Positions 24,452-33,317 of a stretch of 39,138 nucleotides of DNA are shown in pieces (within the stretch, counting starts at the first letter, position 1; every line of letters starts with the position of its first letter). Made by a program: the position numbers and the translations under genes. Source of the stretch: Beijerinckiaceae bacterium (GTDB lineage Bacteria > Pseudomonadota > Alphaproteobacteria > Rhizobiales > Beijerinckiaceae). A model generated the notes under the pieces. It worked only from the letters and a program-made list of their open reading frames with translations, was not told the DNA's origin and did no database searches. The stretch lies in NCBI GenBank assembly GCA_030684835.1, contig JAUXWZ010000119.1:1-39138 (forward strand), in the 5' to 3' direction.

Positions 24452-25288
24452 ATGGGCAATGTCAAAGCCCTTCTTTTTGCCAGCATTTCGGTCTTTGCCG
24501 TCGCAACCTCGGCCCGCGCGGCAGACATGCTGCCCCCGCCCGTCCCGATGCCTCATCCCGCTTACGAGCCGGCGGAATTTTCGGGCTGGTATCTGCGCGG
24601 CGACATTGGCGTTGGCAAAAGCAGTTCTGCGAGTCACCGCTCGTCCTTTACCGGAGCGCCTGTGATTCCCGGATTCGCGGAAATTACATCGAGCGTAGGC
24701 GATTCCGCGTTCGTGGGCTTCGGCCTCGGCTACAAGTTCAACAGCTGGTTCCGCGTTGACGCCACCGGCGAATATCGCATGTCGTCGACCTACAGCGCGC
24801 TGAACGCTTACACGGGCGTGGCGCCGGGCTGCATCGAATGTTACGACCAGTATAAGGCGACAACCTACGGCGGCGTTTTCCTGCTGAACGGGTATGTTGA
24901 TCTGGGCACATGGCGTGGTCTGACGCCCTTCATCGGCGCAGGCGTCGGTGGTTCCTACAACGTCGTGAAGGACATCACCGACCACAACGTCACAACGGGA
25001 ACGGGCTTTGGCTATGGCCGCGGCAGTTCCAAGTGGGATTTCGCCTGGGCCGTGATGGCTGGCCTCTCCTACGCAGTCACGCCAAACGTGACGCTCGAAA
25101 TGAGCTATCGTTATCTTGATCGCGGCAAGGCCGATACGGGCGCTATCGCTTGCGCGAACGCTGGTGGCGGCTGCGTCTTCGAACGCCAGTCCTTCAAGGT
25201 TGCGTCGCAGGACCTGCGGCTCGGCATGCGCTGGCAGTTCGCCGACGCGCCGATGGCGCACATGGCGCCGCTCGTGCGCAAGTACTGA
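24452..25288 (+). CDS. Outer-membrane beta-barrel protein (RopB/Omp25-like)
   Basis: 278 residues. A signal peptide of about 23 residues ends ATSARA^ADM. After a proline-rich stretch (LPPPVPMPHPAYEP) come alternating strands with the family pattern SGWYLRGDIGVG, FVGFGLGYKFNSWFRVD, GGVFLLNGYVDLGTWRGLTP and FIGAGVGGSYN, then AWAVMAGLSYAVTPNVTLEM and LDRGKAD. The last strand LRLGMRWQF is followed by 14 extra residues (ADAPMAHMAPLVRKY), whereas most barrels end at the aromatic residue. Small barrels of this type are major outer-membrane proteins of Hyphomicrobiales, with no known pore specificity. Confidence 0.85.
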   Translation: MGNVKALLFASISVFAVATSARAADMLPPPVPMPHPAYEPAEFSGWYLRGDIGVGKSSSASHRSSFTGAPVIPGFAEITSSVGDSAFVGFGLGYKFNSWFRVDATGEYRMSSTYSALNAYTGVAPGCIECYDQYKATTYGGVFLLNGYVDLGTWRGLTPFIGAGVGGSYNVVKDITDHNVTTGTGFGYGRGSSKWDFAWAVMAGLSYAVTPNVTLEMSYRYLDRGKADTGAIACANAGGGCVFERQSFKVASQDLRLGMRWQFADAPMAHMAPLVRKY

Positions 25289-25312
25289 AATTTCGTTTTC
25301 GACAACAGCGAG

Positions 25313-25336
25313 CGCGGGCTTCATGCCCGCGTTTTT
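25313..25336 (+). terminator. Rho-independent terminator after the first omp gene
   Basis: Stem CGCGGGC (25313-25319), loop TTCAT, GCCCGCG (25325-25331), then TTTTT. It lies 24 bp downstream of the stop codon. Confidence 0.8.
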
Positions 25337-25466
25337 CGTTGCGGGGCAGGGCTTTTTTACGTCAAGCAGAAAACTTAAACGCGGTTAGCCGGGCGTTAAC
25401 AAGTTGATGCGATAGTTTGATCAGAGCAGCTAAAATGGGGCTGTGCATGTATTCGGGATTCACGAC

Positions 25467-26357
25467 ATGCCGATGAGAAAATCACTCGCAATTACGCTAA
25501 CGAGCGTTGTTCTCTGCGCCCCCGCGGTTGCTGCGGACATGGGCTATCTGCCGCCGCCTCAATATGCGATCGCACAGGAGCAGCCGACAACGATCGGAAA
25601 CGGCTGGTATTTGCGCGGTGACGCCGGATGGACGCGTGAAACCCCGCCTGTTCTGACCGCAGACACAGGGCTCGCCGCCGCACTTGGCACGAAGAACGGA
25701 TGGGCCGCGACAATCGGGGCTGGCTACCAGTTCAACGATTACTTCCGCACGGATCTTACGCTCGATTATCGAAACACATTGCGCGCCAACGCCCGATCCG
25801 CAGTTTTTGACTGCGTGACGAATGTGGTGGGCGTCTCAAACTCTTCAGGCACACCCATCGGCATCAACGCCGTGACGGGTGATTGCGCCAGCACGCAGCA
25901 GGCTGACTTCAAACGCTCGTCGCTGCTTGCCAATGCTTATATTGATCTTGGCACATGGACAGGTCTCACGCCTTATGTGGGCGCTGGCGTCGGCATCACC
26001 TATGGCCAGGCAAACGGCACCTATAACTGGATCACCGGCAACAATGGCGCCGTCTATGCGCCGGATCTTCAATATCCTGATGGCTTTCCGCCCACATGGG
26101 TGACGGGCGCCGGCGCGCCTACCGCCGCGCCTGCTAACTTTACGTTTGGCCAGCAGAACAGGCGCATCGACACCAAAAAGTCGCAGACCAATTTCACGTG
26201 GGCGCTCATGGCCGGCGTTGCGTATGCAATTTCGCCCAACGCCAAACTCGACTTCGGCTATCGCTACGTGAACATGGGCACATTCGCACCCAATTCTCCC
26301 AAGAAGGATGGCCAAATCCAGGAATTCCGGATGGGTTTGCGCTATTCACCGGACTAA
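25467..26357 (+). CDS. Second outer-membrane beta-barrel protein (RopB/Omp25-like)
   Basis: 296 residues from ATG 25467 (ATG 25473 and GTG 25443 are alternatives; 25467 gives a normal signal peptide). The signal ends LCAPAVAADMG, mirroring the ADM seen in the neighbouring gene. Strand patterns repeat those of the first barrel: NGWYLRGDAGW, GWAATIGAGYQFNDYFRTDL, ANAYIDLGTWTGLTPYVGAG and MAGVAYAISPNAKLDFGYRY. The protein ends FRMGLRYSPD, so the C-terminal aromatic residue is not last. It probably arose with its neighbour by duplication, with long loops added (for example residues around ITGNNGAVYAPDLQYP). Confidence 0.85.
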   Translation: MPMRKSLAITLTSVVLCAPAVAADMGYLPPPQYAIAQEQPTTIGNGWYLRGDAGWTRETPPVLTADTGLAAALGTKNGWAATIGAGYQFNDYFRTDLTLDYRNTLRANARSAVFDCVTNVVGVSNSSGTPIGINAVTGDCASTQQADFKRSSLLANAYIDLGTWTGLTPYVGAGVGITYGQANGTYNWITGNNGAVYAPDLQYPDGFPPTWVTGAGAPTAAPANFTFGQQNRRIDTKKSQTNFTWALMAGVAYAISPNAKLDFGYRYVNMGTFAPNSPKKDGQIQEFRMGLRYSPD

Positions 26358-26403
26358 GCGCCTAAGCTGTGCGTCTTGACGCCAGCGTGGTCACAGCGTA
26401 ACG

Positions 26404-26460
26404 CCATCCGCGGGACACCTCCCCCCAACGGGAGGCGCCCATCTGAGAGGATGGACTGCA
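26404..26460 (+). promoter_or_regulatory. Structured leader of serC with Shine-Dalgarno in a hairpin
   Basis: A first hairpin CCTCCC-CCCAAC-GGGAGG spans 26418-26435. A second, CCATC (26439-26443), loop TGAGAG, GATGG (26450-26454), holds the GAGAGGA ribosome site ten bases before ATG 26461. CCATCC at 26404-26409 can pair instead with GGATGG at 26449-26454, so two arrangements compete. Alphaproteobacterial serC genes carry a conserved leader (the serC motif) of this general kind; identity to it is inferred. Confidence 0.5.
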
Positions 26461-27627
26461 ATGACGAGCGTGACCGCACCGGCCAAGAAGCCGGCAAATC
26501 CGAATTTTTCATCCGGCCCCTGCGCCAAGCGCCCCGGATATTCCCTCGACAATCTGAAAGGCGCGCCGCTCGGCCGTTCGCATCGCGCGAAGGTCGGCAA
26601 GGTGAAGCTCAAGCGCGCCATCGACCTCACCCGCGACGTGCTCGGCGTCCCCGCCGATTATCGCATCGGCATCGTGCCTGCGTCTGACACCGGCGCGGTG
26701 GAGATGGCGATGTGGTCGCTTCTGGGCGCCCGCGGCGTTGATATGCTGGCTTGGGAAAGTTTTGGCGAAGGTTGGGTGACGGACGTCGCCAAGCAGTTGA
26801 AGCTGAAAGACGCGCGCATCCTGAAAGCCGGTTATGGCGATCTGCCCGATCTGTCTCAGGTCAATTTCGACAACGATGTCGTCTTCACCTGGAACGGCAC
26901 GACCTCTGGCGTGCGCGTGCCAAACGCCGACTGGATTCCGGCCGACCGCAAGGGCCTGACGATCTGCGATGCGACATCAGCCTGCTTCGCGCAGCGGCTT
27001 GATTATTCCAAGCTCGATGTCGTCACCTTCTCCTGGCAGAAAGTGCTGGGCGGCGAAGCTGCACATGGCATGATCATCCTCAGCCCGCGCGCGGTGGAGC
27101 GTCTCACGACGTACACGCCAGCGTGGCCGATGCCGAAAATCTTCCGCATGACGAACGGCGGCAAGCTCATCGAAGGCATCTTCGTTGGCGACACGATCAA
27201 CACGCCTTCGATGCTGTGCGTTGAAGACTACATCGACGCGCTTGAATGGTCGCAGAAGGTTGGCGGACTTGACGGCCTCTTTGGCCGCGCCGACGCCAAC
27301 ACCAAGGCCATCGCCGATTGGGCAGCTAAGACGCCGTGGGTGGACTTCCTGGCCAACAGTGAGGACATTCGCTCCAACACCAGCGTTTGCCTGAAGGTTG
27401 TCGATCCCGCGATTACCGCGCTGCCCGACGACAAGCAGGCTGCATTTGTGAAGTCCATGGTCGCCGCCGTTGAAGGCGCGGGCGCGGGCTATGACATCGA
27501 CGGCTATCGCGATGCGCCTCCGGGCTTGCGCATCTGGTGCGGCGCAACGGTGGAGACCTCCGATGTCGCCGCACTCACGCATTGGCTGGACTGGGCGTTT
27601 GCAAACGCAAAAGCCGAACTGGCCTGA
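26461..27627 (+). CDS. serC: Phosphoserine aminotransferase SerC
   Basis: 388 residues of the alphaproteobacterial form. Motifs: [18 protein letters not shown] at the start, [50 protein letters not shown] and [14 protein letters not shown] with the PLP lysine K194. The enzyme converts 3-phosphohydroxypyruvate plus glutamate into phosphoserine, the second step of serine synthesis, and can act in pyridoxal synthesis. serA follows after 97 bp on the same strand. The leader upstream suggests control of translation. Confidence 0.96.
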   Translation: MTSVTAPAKKPANPNFSSGPCAKRPGYSLDNLKGAPLGRSHRAKVGKVKLKRAIDLTRDVLGVPADYRIGIVPASDTGAVEMAMWSLLGARGVDMLAWESFGEGWVTDVAKQLKLKDARILKAGYGDLPDLSQVNFDNDVVFTWNGTTSGVRVPNADWIPADRKGLTICDATSACFAQRLDYSKLDVVTFSWQKVLGGEAAHGMIILSPRAVERLTTYTPAWPMPKIFRMTNGGKLIEGIFVGDTINTPSMLCVEDYIDALEWSQKVGGLDGLFGRADANTKAIADWAAKTPWVDFLANSEDIRSNTSVCLKVVDPAITALPDDKQAAFVKSMVAAVEGAGAGYDIDGYRDAPPGLRIWCGATVETSDVAALTHWLDWAFANAKAELA

Positions 27628-27724
27628 AGCAATCTGACGGCGCTCGCGACGCGGGCGCCGATCCTCGCGCGCGAAATTGAAATTACGCGCGTCCCCCAAC
27701 CCCATTTTGCGAAGGATGAACGCC

Positions 27725-29311
27725 ATGGCGCCTCGCGTATTGATTTCTGACGCCCTGTCCACCGCCGCTGTGCAGATCTTCAAGGATCGCGGCGTGGATG
27801 TGGATTTCCAGCCCAACCTCGGCAAGGACAAGGACAAGCTTGCCGATATCATCGGCCAATTCGATGGTCTTGCGATTCGCTCGAACACCAAGGTGACTGC
27901 GAAACTGCTCGAGAACGCGAGCAAGCTGAAGGTCATTGGCCGCGCAGGCATCGGCGTTGATAACGTCGACATTCCCGCCGCTACCGCGCGTGGCATCATC
28001 GTGATGAACACGCCGTTCGGCAATTCGATCACGACAGCCGAACACGCCATTGCGATGATGTTTGCGGTCGCGCGCGAAATTCCCGCAGCCGACGCCTCAA
28101 CGCAGGCCGGCAAGTGGGAGAAGAACCGTTTCATGGGCGTGGAAATCACGGCCAAGACGCTTGGCGTCATCGGATGCGGCAATATCGGCTCCATCGTCGC
28201 CGAACGCGCCGTTGGCCTGCGCATGCGCGTCATCGCTTTCGATCCATTCCTGAGCCCCGAGCGCGCGCAAAATCTTGGCGTCGAGAAGGTCGACCTTGAT
28301 GAGCTGCTGAAGCGCGCTGACTTCATCACGCTGCACACGCCGCTGACGCCGCAGACGCGCGGCATCATGTCCACCGAGAACCTCGCCAAGACCAAAAAGG
28401 GCGTGCGCATCATCAATTGCGCGCGCGGCGAACTCGTGGACGAGAACGCCATGCGTGAGGCTCTCGTGTCCGGCCATGTCGCGGGCGGCGCCTTCGATGT
28501 GTTTTCGGAAGAACCTGCGACAACCAATCCGCTGTTTGGTTTGCCTAACGTCGTCTGCACGCCCCATCTTGGCGCCTCCACCTCGGAAGCGCAGGAAAAC
28601 GTTGCGCTGCAGGTCGCCGAACAGATGTCGGACTATCTGATGCGCGGCGCGATTTCGAACGCGATCAATTTCCCCTCGATCACGGCCGAGGAAGCGCCGA
28701 AGCTGAAGCCTTTCATAGCACTGGCCGAAAAGCTTGGCTCGTTCGCGGGCCAGCTCACCGAGTCCGGCGTCAAGAAGCTGACGATCACCTACGAAGGCGG
28801 CGTGGCTGAACTCAAAACGAAGGCGCTCACGTCGGCGGCCATTGCAGGCTTCCTGCGCCCGATGCTGTCGGACGTGAACGTCGTCTCGGCGCCGGTCGTG
28901 GCGAAAGAGCGCGGCATGATCATCGACGAAGTTACGCGTGCGGCGGAAGGCGATTATGAATCGCTGGTCACGATCACCGTCGAGACTGAGCGCCAGACCC
29001 GTTCGGTGTCTGGTACGGTGTTCAGCGATGGTAAAACCCGCATCGTCAACATCAAGGGCATCACCGTTGACGCTGAATTTGCGCCGTCGATGATTTATGT
29101 GACCAACGAGGACAAGCCGGGCTTCATCGGTCGGTTCGCGGGACTTCTGGGCGAGGCGGGCGTGAACATCGCGACCTTCGCGCTCGGTCGCGATGCGCCC
29201 GGCGGTTCGGCAATTGCGCTTGTGCAGATCGACGGCGAGGTGCCAGCTTCGGTTCTCGACACGATCCAGCAAATCCCCGGCGTCAATCAGGCCAAGAATC
29301 TGAAGTTCTGA
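27725..29311 (+). CDS. serA: D-3-phosphoglycerate dehydrogenase SerA (long form)
   Basis: 528 residues. I chose ATG 27725 because GAAGGA lies at 27711-27716; an ATG at 27716 overlaps that site and an earlier frame start at 27677 has no support. The N-terminal catalytic part has VIGRAGIGVDNVDIPAAT, the NAD-binding GVIGCGNIGSIVAERA and the catalytic trio (R in INCARGELVDE, E in DVFSEEP, H in CTPHLGAST). An intervening ASB domain (about 320-450) and a C-terminal ACT domain (IYVTNEDKPGFIGRFAGLLG) make this the long type, often serine-regulated. It makes phosphohydroxypyruvate for SerC. Confidence 0.97.
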   Translation: MAPRVLISDALSTAAVQIFKDRGVDVDFQPNLGKDKDKLADIIGQFDGLAIRSNTKVTAKLLENASKLKVIGRAGIGVDNVDIPAATARGIIVMNTPFGNSITTAEHAIAMMFAVAREIPAADASTQAGKWEKNRFMGVEITAKTLGVIGCGNIGSIVAERAVGLRMRVIAFDPFLSPERAQNLGVEKVDLDELLKRADFITLHTPLTPQTRGIMSTENLAKTKKGVRIINCARGELVDENAMREALVSGHVAGGAFDVFSEEPATTNPLFGLPNVVCTPHLGASTSEAQENVALQVAEQMSDYLMRGAISNAINFPSITAEEAPKLKPFIALAEKLGSFAGQLTESGVKKLTITYEGGVAELKTKALTSAAIAGFLRPMLSDVNVVSAPVVAKERGMIIDEVTRAAEGDYESLVTITVETERQTRSVSGTVFSDGKTRIVNIKGITVDAEFAPSMIYVTNEDKPGFIGRFAGLLGEAGVNIATFALGRDAPGGSAIALVQIDGEVPASVLDTIQQIPGVNQAKNLKF

Positions 29312-29368
29312 GAAACGCGCATTTGAAGTTTTAAGAATAGCGTAGCGGCCCGGAAGGGCTTGCAATGC

Positions 29369-29396
29369 AACGCCCGGGGCAAGTCCCGGGCGTTTT
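29369..29396. terminator. Bidirectional terminator between serA and the EamA permease
   Basis: A 10-bp perfect stem, AACGCCCGGG (29369-29378), loop GCAAGT, CCCGGGCGTT (29385-29394), followed by TT. It lies 57 bp after serA and just before the stop of the converging permease gene. Confidence 0.8.
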
Positions 29397-29400
29397 GCGT

Positions 29401-30312
29401 TCAGCGCCGTCCCCACTTCTCGCACAGTGAAATGCCGCCAAGCACAAGAGCGAGCGCGGCGGCGTGGTAGGGCTGCAAGAATTCGCCCAGGATGAGCAGC
29501 GACAGAATCGCGCCGAAGATGGGCGTCAGGTTGTGGAAGTTGGCGGCGCGACCGGGGCCGACCAGCTCAACCGCGCGCATGAAGAAAATCTGCCCGAGCA
29601 ACGACGTAAAGATCGCGATGTAGAGCAAGATGAGAAAACCCTTTGGCGTCGGCCATATCGTTGCGCCCGAGGCGTATTCGATAGCGAGCAGGGGCAGCGA
29701 AGTTGCGAAGGACACGACGCTGATGAGCGCGAACAGGGCCCAAGCCGACCCCGCGGGCTTGTTGCGCAGCGCCAGCGCGTAGATCGCATAAATAGTGGAC
29801 GAGATGAACTGGAGGACATCGCCAATGTTGACCTTCGTTTGGGCAAGTGCAAGCGGATCGCCTTTCGTCGCCACAAGCACAACACCGAAGATCGAGATTG
29901 CGAGCCCCAGCCATCGCACCGCGCCAATGGGAGTGCGCCAGGCGATCCACGCGCCAAGAATCACGAGCACCGGCGTGACGCCCTGGAGAATGGCGAGGTT
30001 CAGGCCGCTGGTGTGAACGGCGGCCAGAAAGATGAGCGCGTTCGAGGCTGTCAGCGTTGCGCCCATGAAGGCGATCCAGCGCCAATGCGGCAGAAGATTT
30101 CCCCATTCGGCGCGGACATTTTTGGGCAAGAAGAGGTAGAGCAGCACGCACGCGATAGCCCAGCGTCCCGCTACGATCACCATGGGCGAGATTTCGCCAA
30201 CCGCCAGGCGTGCAGCGGGCACGTTGCCGCCCCAGAACAGCGTTGTCAGCAGCAAGAGGAGCCATGCTGATGAGGACGCGCGCGCGAACTTTGTGCGAAG
30301 CAAATCAGGCAA
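29401..30312 (-). CDS. EamA/DMT-type membrane permease
   Basis: About 303 residues from TTG 30312; a GTG at 30321 is in frame, but the site GAGGAG ends at that base, leaving eight bases before TTG 30312. About ten helices form two EamA halves: SSAWLLLLLTTLFWGGNVPA starts the first, and NIGDVLQFISSTIYAIYALA the second. VTPVLVILGAWIAWRTPIG and FHNLTPIFGAILSLLILGEF are typical. Family members are exporters of amino acids or other metabolites. It sits between serA and the threonine-aldolase-like gene, which hints at amino-acid export, though unproven. Confidence 0.85.
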   Translation of the reverse strand: MPDLLRTKFARASSSAWLLLLLTTLFWGGNVPAARLAVGEISPMVIVAGRWAIACVLLYLFLPKNVRAEWGNLLPHWRWIAFMGATLTASNALIFLAAVHTSGLNLAILQGVTPVLVILGAWIAWRTPIGAVRWLGLAISIFGVVLVATKGDPLALAQTKVNIGDVLQFISSTIYAIYALALRNKPAGSAWALFALISVVSFATSLPLLAIEYASGATIWPTPKGFLILLYIAIFTSLLGQIFFMRAVELVGPGRAANFHNLTPIFGAILSLLILGEFLQPYHAAALALVLGGISLCEKWGRR

Positions 30313-30442
30313 GCGGCCCACTCCTCGATGACGGAACCCATGCCCCGGCCTGCGCGCGGCGTCGAGGGAAAAGACAACGCGCGCGCAGCCCTGTTGCCGC
30401 TTGCGTCGGCGATCGCCACATTAGGCGATCAAGGAGAAACGA

Positions 30443-31507
30443 ATGGATTTCGCAAGCGACAACGCCAGCGGCGCATCTGACAAGGTGATGGCCGCGCTCG
30501 TGAACGCTAACAAAGGCTTTGCTGCTGCGTATGGCGCCGATGCTGCGACAAAGGAGGCGGAAGCGCGCCTTGGCGCGCTGTTTGAGCGGGAGTGCGCGGT
30601 GTTTCTTCTCGCCACCGGCACGGCCAGCAACGCCCTTGCGCTTGCGAGTTTCACGCCGCCGTGGGGCGCCATCTTCTGCCATCAGGATGCGCATGTGATG
30701 GACGATGAATGCGGCGCGCCGGAGTTTTATTCCTCCGGCGCCAAATTGGTCGGGCTGTCGGGTCGCGATGGCAAGATTGATCCACAATCTTTTGAGGCTG
30801 CCCTTGACGCATATCCGCGTGGACTTGTGAAACAGGTGCAGCCTGCCGTGCTGACGTTGTCGCAAGCAACCGAGAGCGGCACGTTGTATTCAATTGATGA
30901 GATCGCCGCGTTTGGCGCGTGCGCGCATGATGCGGGCCTTGTCGTTCACATGGATGGCGCCCGTTTCGCCAACGCTATCGCCGTGCTTGGCTGCACGCCG
31001 GCGCAGATGACGTGGCGGGCGGGGGTGGATGTGCTCTCGCTGGGCGCCTCGAAGAACGGAGCGATTGCCTGTGAAGCGGTTGTATTCTTCGATCCTTCGC
31101 GCGCGCATGATTTCGTCTATCGACGCAAAAGGGCGGGTCACACGCTTTCCAAAAGCCGCTTTCTTGCGGCGCAAATGAACGCTTGGCTTGAAGACGAGCA
31201 TTGGCTCAATCTGGCAGGGCATGCCAATTCATGCGCGGCGCAGCTTGAGGCTGGGTTGCGCGACGCGGGGGCGCGCATCGTCTGGCCGCGACACATTAAC
31301 GAGGTCTTCGCCATCCTGCCGCGCGCGGCCGACGTGGCGTTGAAAGAGGCGGGCGCGCGTTATTATGAATGGCCCTCGCGGGCATTGTCGCCCGAACAGG
31401 CGCCGCGCGAAGGAGAGGTTTTCGTGCGGCTCGTATGTTCGTTCGCAACCGACCCGGCGGATGTCGAGCGTTTCGCCGCGATCTGCGCCAGGATAGCAAC
31501 GAGATAG
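30443..31507 (+). CDS. Low-specificity L-threonine aldolase family enzyme
   Basis: 354 residues, PLP-dependent aminotransferase fold type I. It starts MDFASDNASGASDKVMAAL, the family opening. The PLP lysine is K204 in LSLGASKNGAIACEAV, and VHMDGARFANA carries the Asp and Arg that contact the cofactor. H80 and H84 lie in the CHQDAHVMDDEC loop, close to where the family places its catalytic His. It cleaves threonine or allo-threonine to glycine and acetaldehyde. AAGGAG at 30425-30433 precedes the start. It is divergent from the EamA permease. Confidence 0.87.
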   Translation: MDFASDNASGASDKVMAALVNANKGFAAAYGADAATKEAEARLGALFERECAVFLLATGTASNALALASFTPPWGAIFCHQDAHVMDDECGAPEFYSSGAKLVGLSGRDGKIDPQSFEAALDAYPRGLVKQVQPAVLTLSQATESGTLYSIDEIAAFGACAHDAGLVVHMDGARFANAIAVLGCTPAQMTWRAGVDVLSLGASKNGAIACEAVVFFDPSRAHDFVYRRKRAGHTLSKSRFLAAQMNAWLEDEHWLNLAGHANSCAAQLEAGLRDAGARIVWPRHINEVFAILPRAADVALKEAGARYYEWPSRALSPEQAPREGEVFVRLVCSFATDPADVERFAAICARIATR

Positions 31508-31603
31508 CAAAAGGTTAATTTCCGTCCAACGCTCGCCGCAATCTGGCTCCTTAGTGCGTCCCAAGCGTTGGGGGCGCATGGGTCCGATTGCTGGAGAGCG
31601 TCA

Positions 31604-32782
31604 ATGAATAAGATGAAGCTAGGCGCACGCTGCGCCACGCTCGCCGCTGTTTCAGCCGCGGGGTTCCTGGTTGCGGCTCAAGCCGCCCAAGCTCAGGTCT
31701 GGTTCGAAACGCGCGGGTGGCCGGAGGCCCGCTATTACGAGGAAGCGCCGCCGTTTTATCGGGAAGCTCCGCGCTATGTGGCTCCTACCGCGTTGCCCAC
31801 ACGCGCCGTGCGCCGGATTCTCGAAGGCCAGGGTTTTGATGTGATCGGAGCGATGCAGTTCACCGGTGACGTATATATCGTGCAAGCGGTCGATGAGCGC
31901 GGCCGTGTGCGGCGCCTTGTCGTGGACGCCCAGGATGGCGAAATCGTCGAAAGCGCTTCGTTGGTCACCCAGCCGCGACCGCCGGGCGACATGGGGCGCG
32001 CTCGCGGACCGTATGTCACGAGCCCCGGCGTGGACTTGCCGCCGGGCCGGATGGCGCCGCGCAGCAGTTGGAGTGCTGAACAGTATGGCGTTCCGCCGCC
32101 TGCGGTGAACCCGCATGAACGACGCGCTCGCGAACGCTTCGCCCGCCAGTCGCCCGATGGCATGGAGGCCCCGCGTGGCCGAATCGATAACTTTGCCCCT
32201 GGTCCGCAGGTTGAACCACGCAAGGCCGCGCCACCCAAGCAGCGCGCGGTGAAGAAGCCGCAGCCAAAAACCGCGCCCAAGCAGCAGGCGACGCGCACGC
32301 CTTCCGCTGAAACGCCGAATTCGGTGAAGGCGGAACCTTCGCCGCCAGACGCGGTCCGGTTGGACGCAGCGAGGCCGCAACCGGCCAAGGTAGAGGCTGC
32401 CAGACCCGCAGTTGCCAAGCCTGATGTCTCCAAACCCGATGGCGCCAAGCCTGAGACAGCAAGGACCGATTCTTCGGCAACTGGCTCAACCCGGAGTGAC
32501 CCCGCCAAGACGGAAGCCGCTAGTGCGCCCGCGGCCAGGACGGAACAGCCCAAGGCGGCAGCGCAGACGCCGCAGGCTGCAAAGCCAGAGGCCGCGACTC
32601 GTTCTAACTCCATGTTGCGTCGGCCCTCGCAAAAGGCGGAGGGCAGCGAGGCAACCGGCGAACGCAGGGGCGTTGCGGCGGGACCTACAGTTTCGAGCGG
32701 CGCAGAGCCCCAACGTAAAGCCCCGCGGGTTGTCTATCCTGGACCTGGCGCGCCAGCGTCGTCGGCCAGCGGCGAAGATTAA
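31604..32782 (+). CDS. Secreted PepSY-like protein with Pro/Ala/Lys-rich tail
   Basis: 392 residues from ATG 31604, which follows GGAGAG at 31593-31598; an in-frame TTG at 31568 is less likely. The signal peptide ends VAAQAAQAQ. A compact domain at about 65-125 (VRRILEGQGFDVIGAMQF, then VYIVQAVDERGRVRRLVVDA) resembles PepSY-type fold segments. From about residue 190 the sequence is Pro/Ala/Lys-rich with repeated AKPD, AKPE, ARTD and AKTE units and few hydrophobics. The long disordered tail could reach across the periplasm or bind peptidoglycan. An 8-bp inverted repeat, CCAACGCT/AGCGTTGG, lies upstream at 31526-31571. Confidence 0.6.
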   Translation: MNKMKLGARCATLAAVSAAGFLVAAQAAQAQVWFETRGWPEARYYEEAPPFYREAPRYVAPTALPTRAVRRILEGQGFDVIGAMQFTGDVYIVQAVDERGRVRRLVVDAQDGEIVESASLVTQPRPPGDMGRARGPYVTSPGVDLPPGRMAPRSSWSAEQYGVPPPAVNPHERRARERFARQSPDGMEAPRGRIDNFAPGPQVEPRKAAPPKQRAVKKPQPKTAPKQQATRTPSAETPNSVKAEPSPPDAVRLDAARPQPAKVEAARPAVAKPDVSKPDGAKPETARTDSSATGSTRSDPAKTEAASAPAARTEQPKAAAQTPQAAKPEAATRSNSMLRRPSQKAEGSEATGERRGVAAGPTVSSGAEPQRKAPRVVYPGPGAPASSASGED

Positions 32783-32785
32783 CAA

Positions 32786-32811
32786 AAAGGGCGTCCATCG
32801 GGACGCCCTTT
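32786..32811. terminator. Bidirectional terminator between the PepSY-like gene and hsp20
   Basis: An 11-bp perfect stem AAAGGGCGTCC (32786-32796), loop ATCG, GGACGCCCTTT (32801-32811). The minus-strand side has a run of T (from AAAAA at 32784-32788), so it best ends the hsp20 transcript; it also lies just after the plus-strand gene. Confidence 0.75.
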
Positions 32812-32831
32812 CCGCTTCGATCGTCGCTTTG

Positions 32832-33317
32832 TTACGCGGCCTTGGGTTCTGTTGGAACCGCCTGTCCTTCCAGCTGGGCCCCGCCATTGCCAATGGCTAT
32901 GCGGCGAGGTTTGGCGGCTTCCGGGATTTCGCGGACCAGATCTACGTGGAGAAGTCCATTCTCCAGCGAAGCGCCGCGCACCTGGACGTGGTCAGCAAGC
33001 TGGAACCGGCGCTCAAACGCGCGAGCTGCGATTCCCTGGTAAAGCACTTCCGGGCGCGTGCCGTCGTTTTCCTGGCGCGCATCCTTGCCGCCGCGAATAA
33101 GCAGCGTGTTTTCGCGCGTCTCGATCATGATATCGGACTCCGCGAACCCCGCGACGGCGACAGTAATTCGATATTCGTTCTCGCCCTTACGCTCGATGTT
33201 ATAGGGCGGGTAAGTGGCGACGCCAGCCTCGGGGCCGGTCATCTGATCGATCATGTTGAAGAGTCTGTCGAACCCAACCGTCGAGCGGTACAGGGGCGAA
33301 AGATCGAAGTGACGCAT
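32832..33317 (-). CDS. Small heat-shock protein Hsp20 (IbpA-like)
   Basis: 161 residues from ATG 33317; a longer frame exists, but AGGAGG lies seven bases before 33317. The start MRHFDLSPLYRSTVGFDRLF is the IbpA-type pattern. The alpha-crystallin domain (about 45-140) includes YNIERKGENEYRITVAVAGF, ENTLLIRGGKDARQ and FERRFQLADHVQVRGASLENGLL (the A-x-x-x-n-G-x-L block). The C-terminus has the I-x-I-type motif as RRIAIGNG. It binds unfolded protein without ATP. In Hyphomicrobiales these genes are heat-induced, often through a ROSE-type thermometer in the leader. Confidence 0.92.
   Translation of the reverse strand: MRHFDLSPLYRSTVGFDRLFNMIDQMTGPEAGVATYPPYNIERKGENEYRITVAVAGFAESDIMIETRENTLLIRGGKDARQENDGTRPEVLYQGIAARAFERRFQLADHVQVRGASLENGLLHVDLVREIPEAAKPRRIAIGNGGAQLEGQAVPTEPKAA

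Noticed and set aside
26977-28581. 534-residue open frame on minus, antisense to serC and serA
   Set aside because: High-GC shadow of two certain genes; composition is Arg/Ser/Ala-rich with no recognisable domain.
28097-29425. 442-residue minus-strand open frame antisense to serA
   Set aside because: Shadow of serA; no domain, no ribosome site, and the Arg-rich composition is typical of antisense frames.
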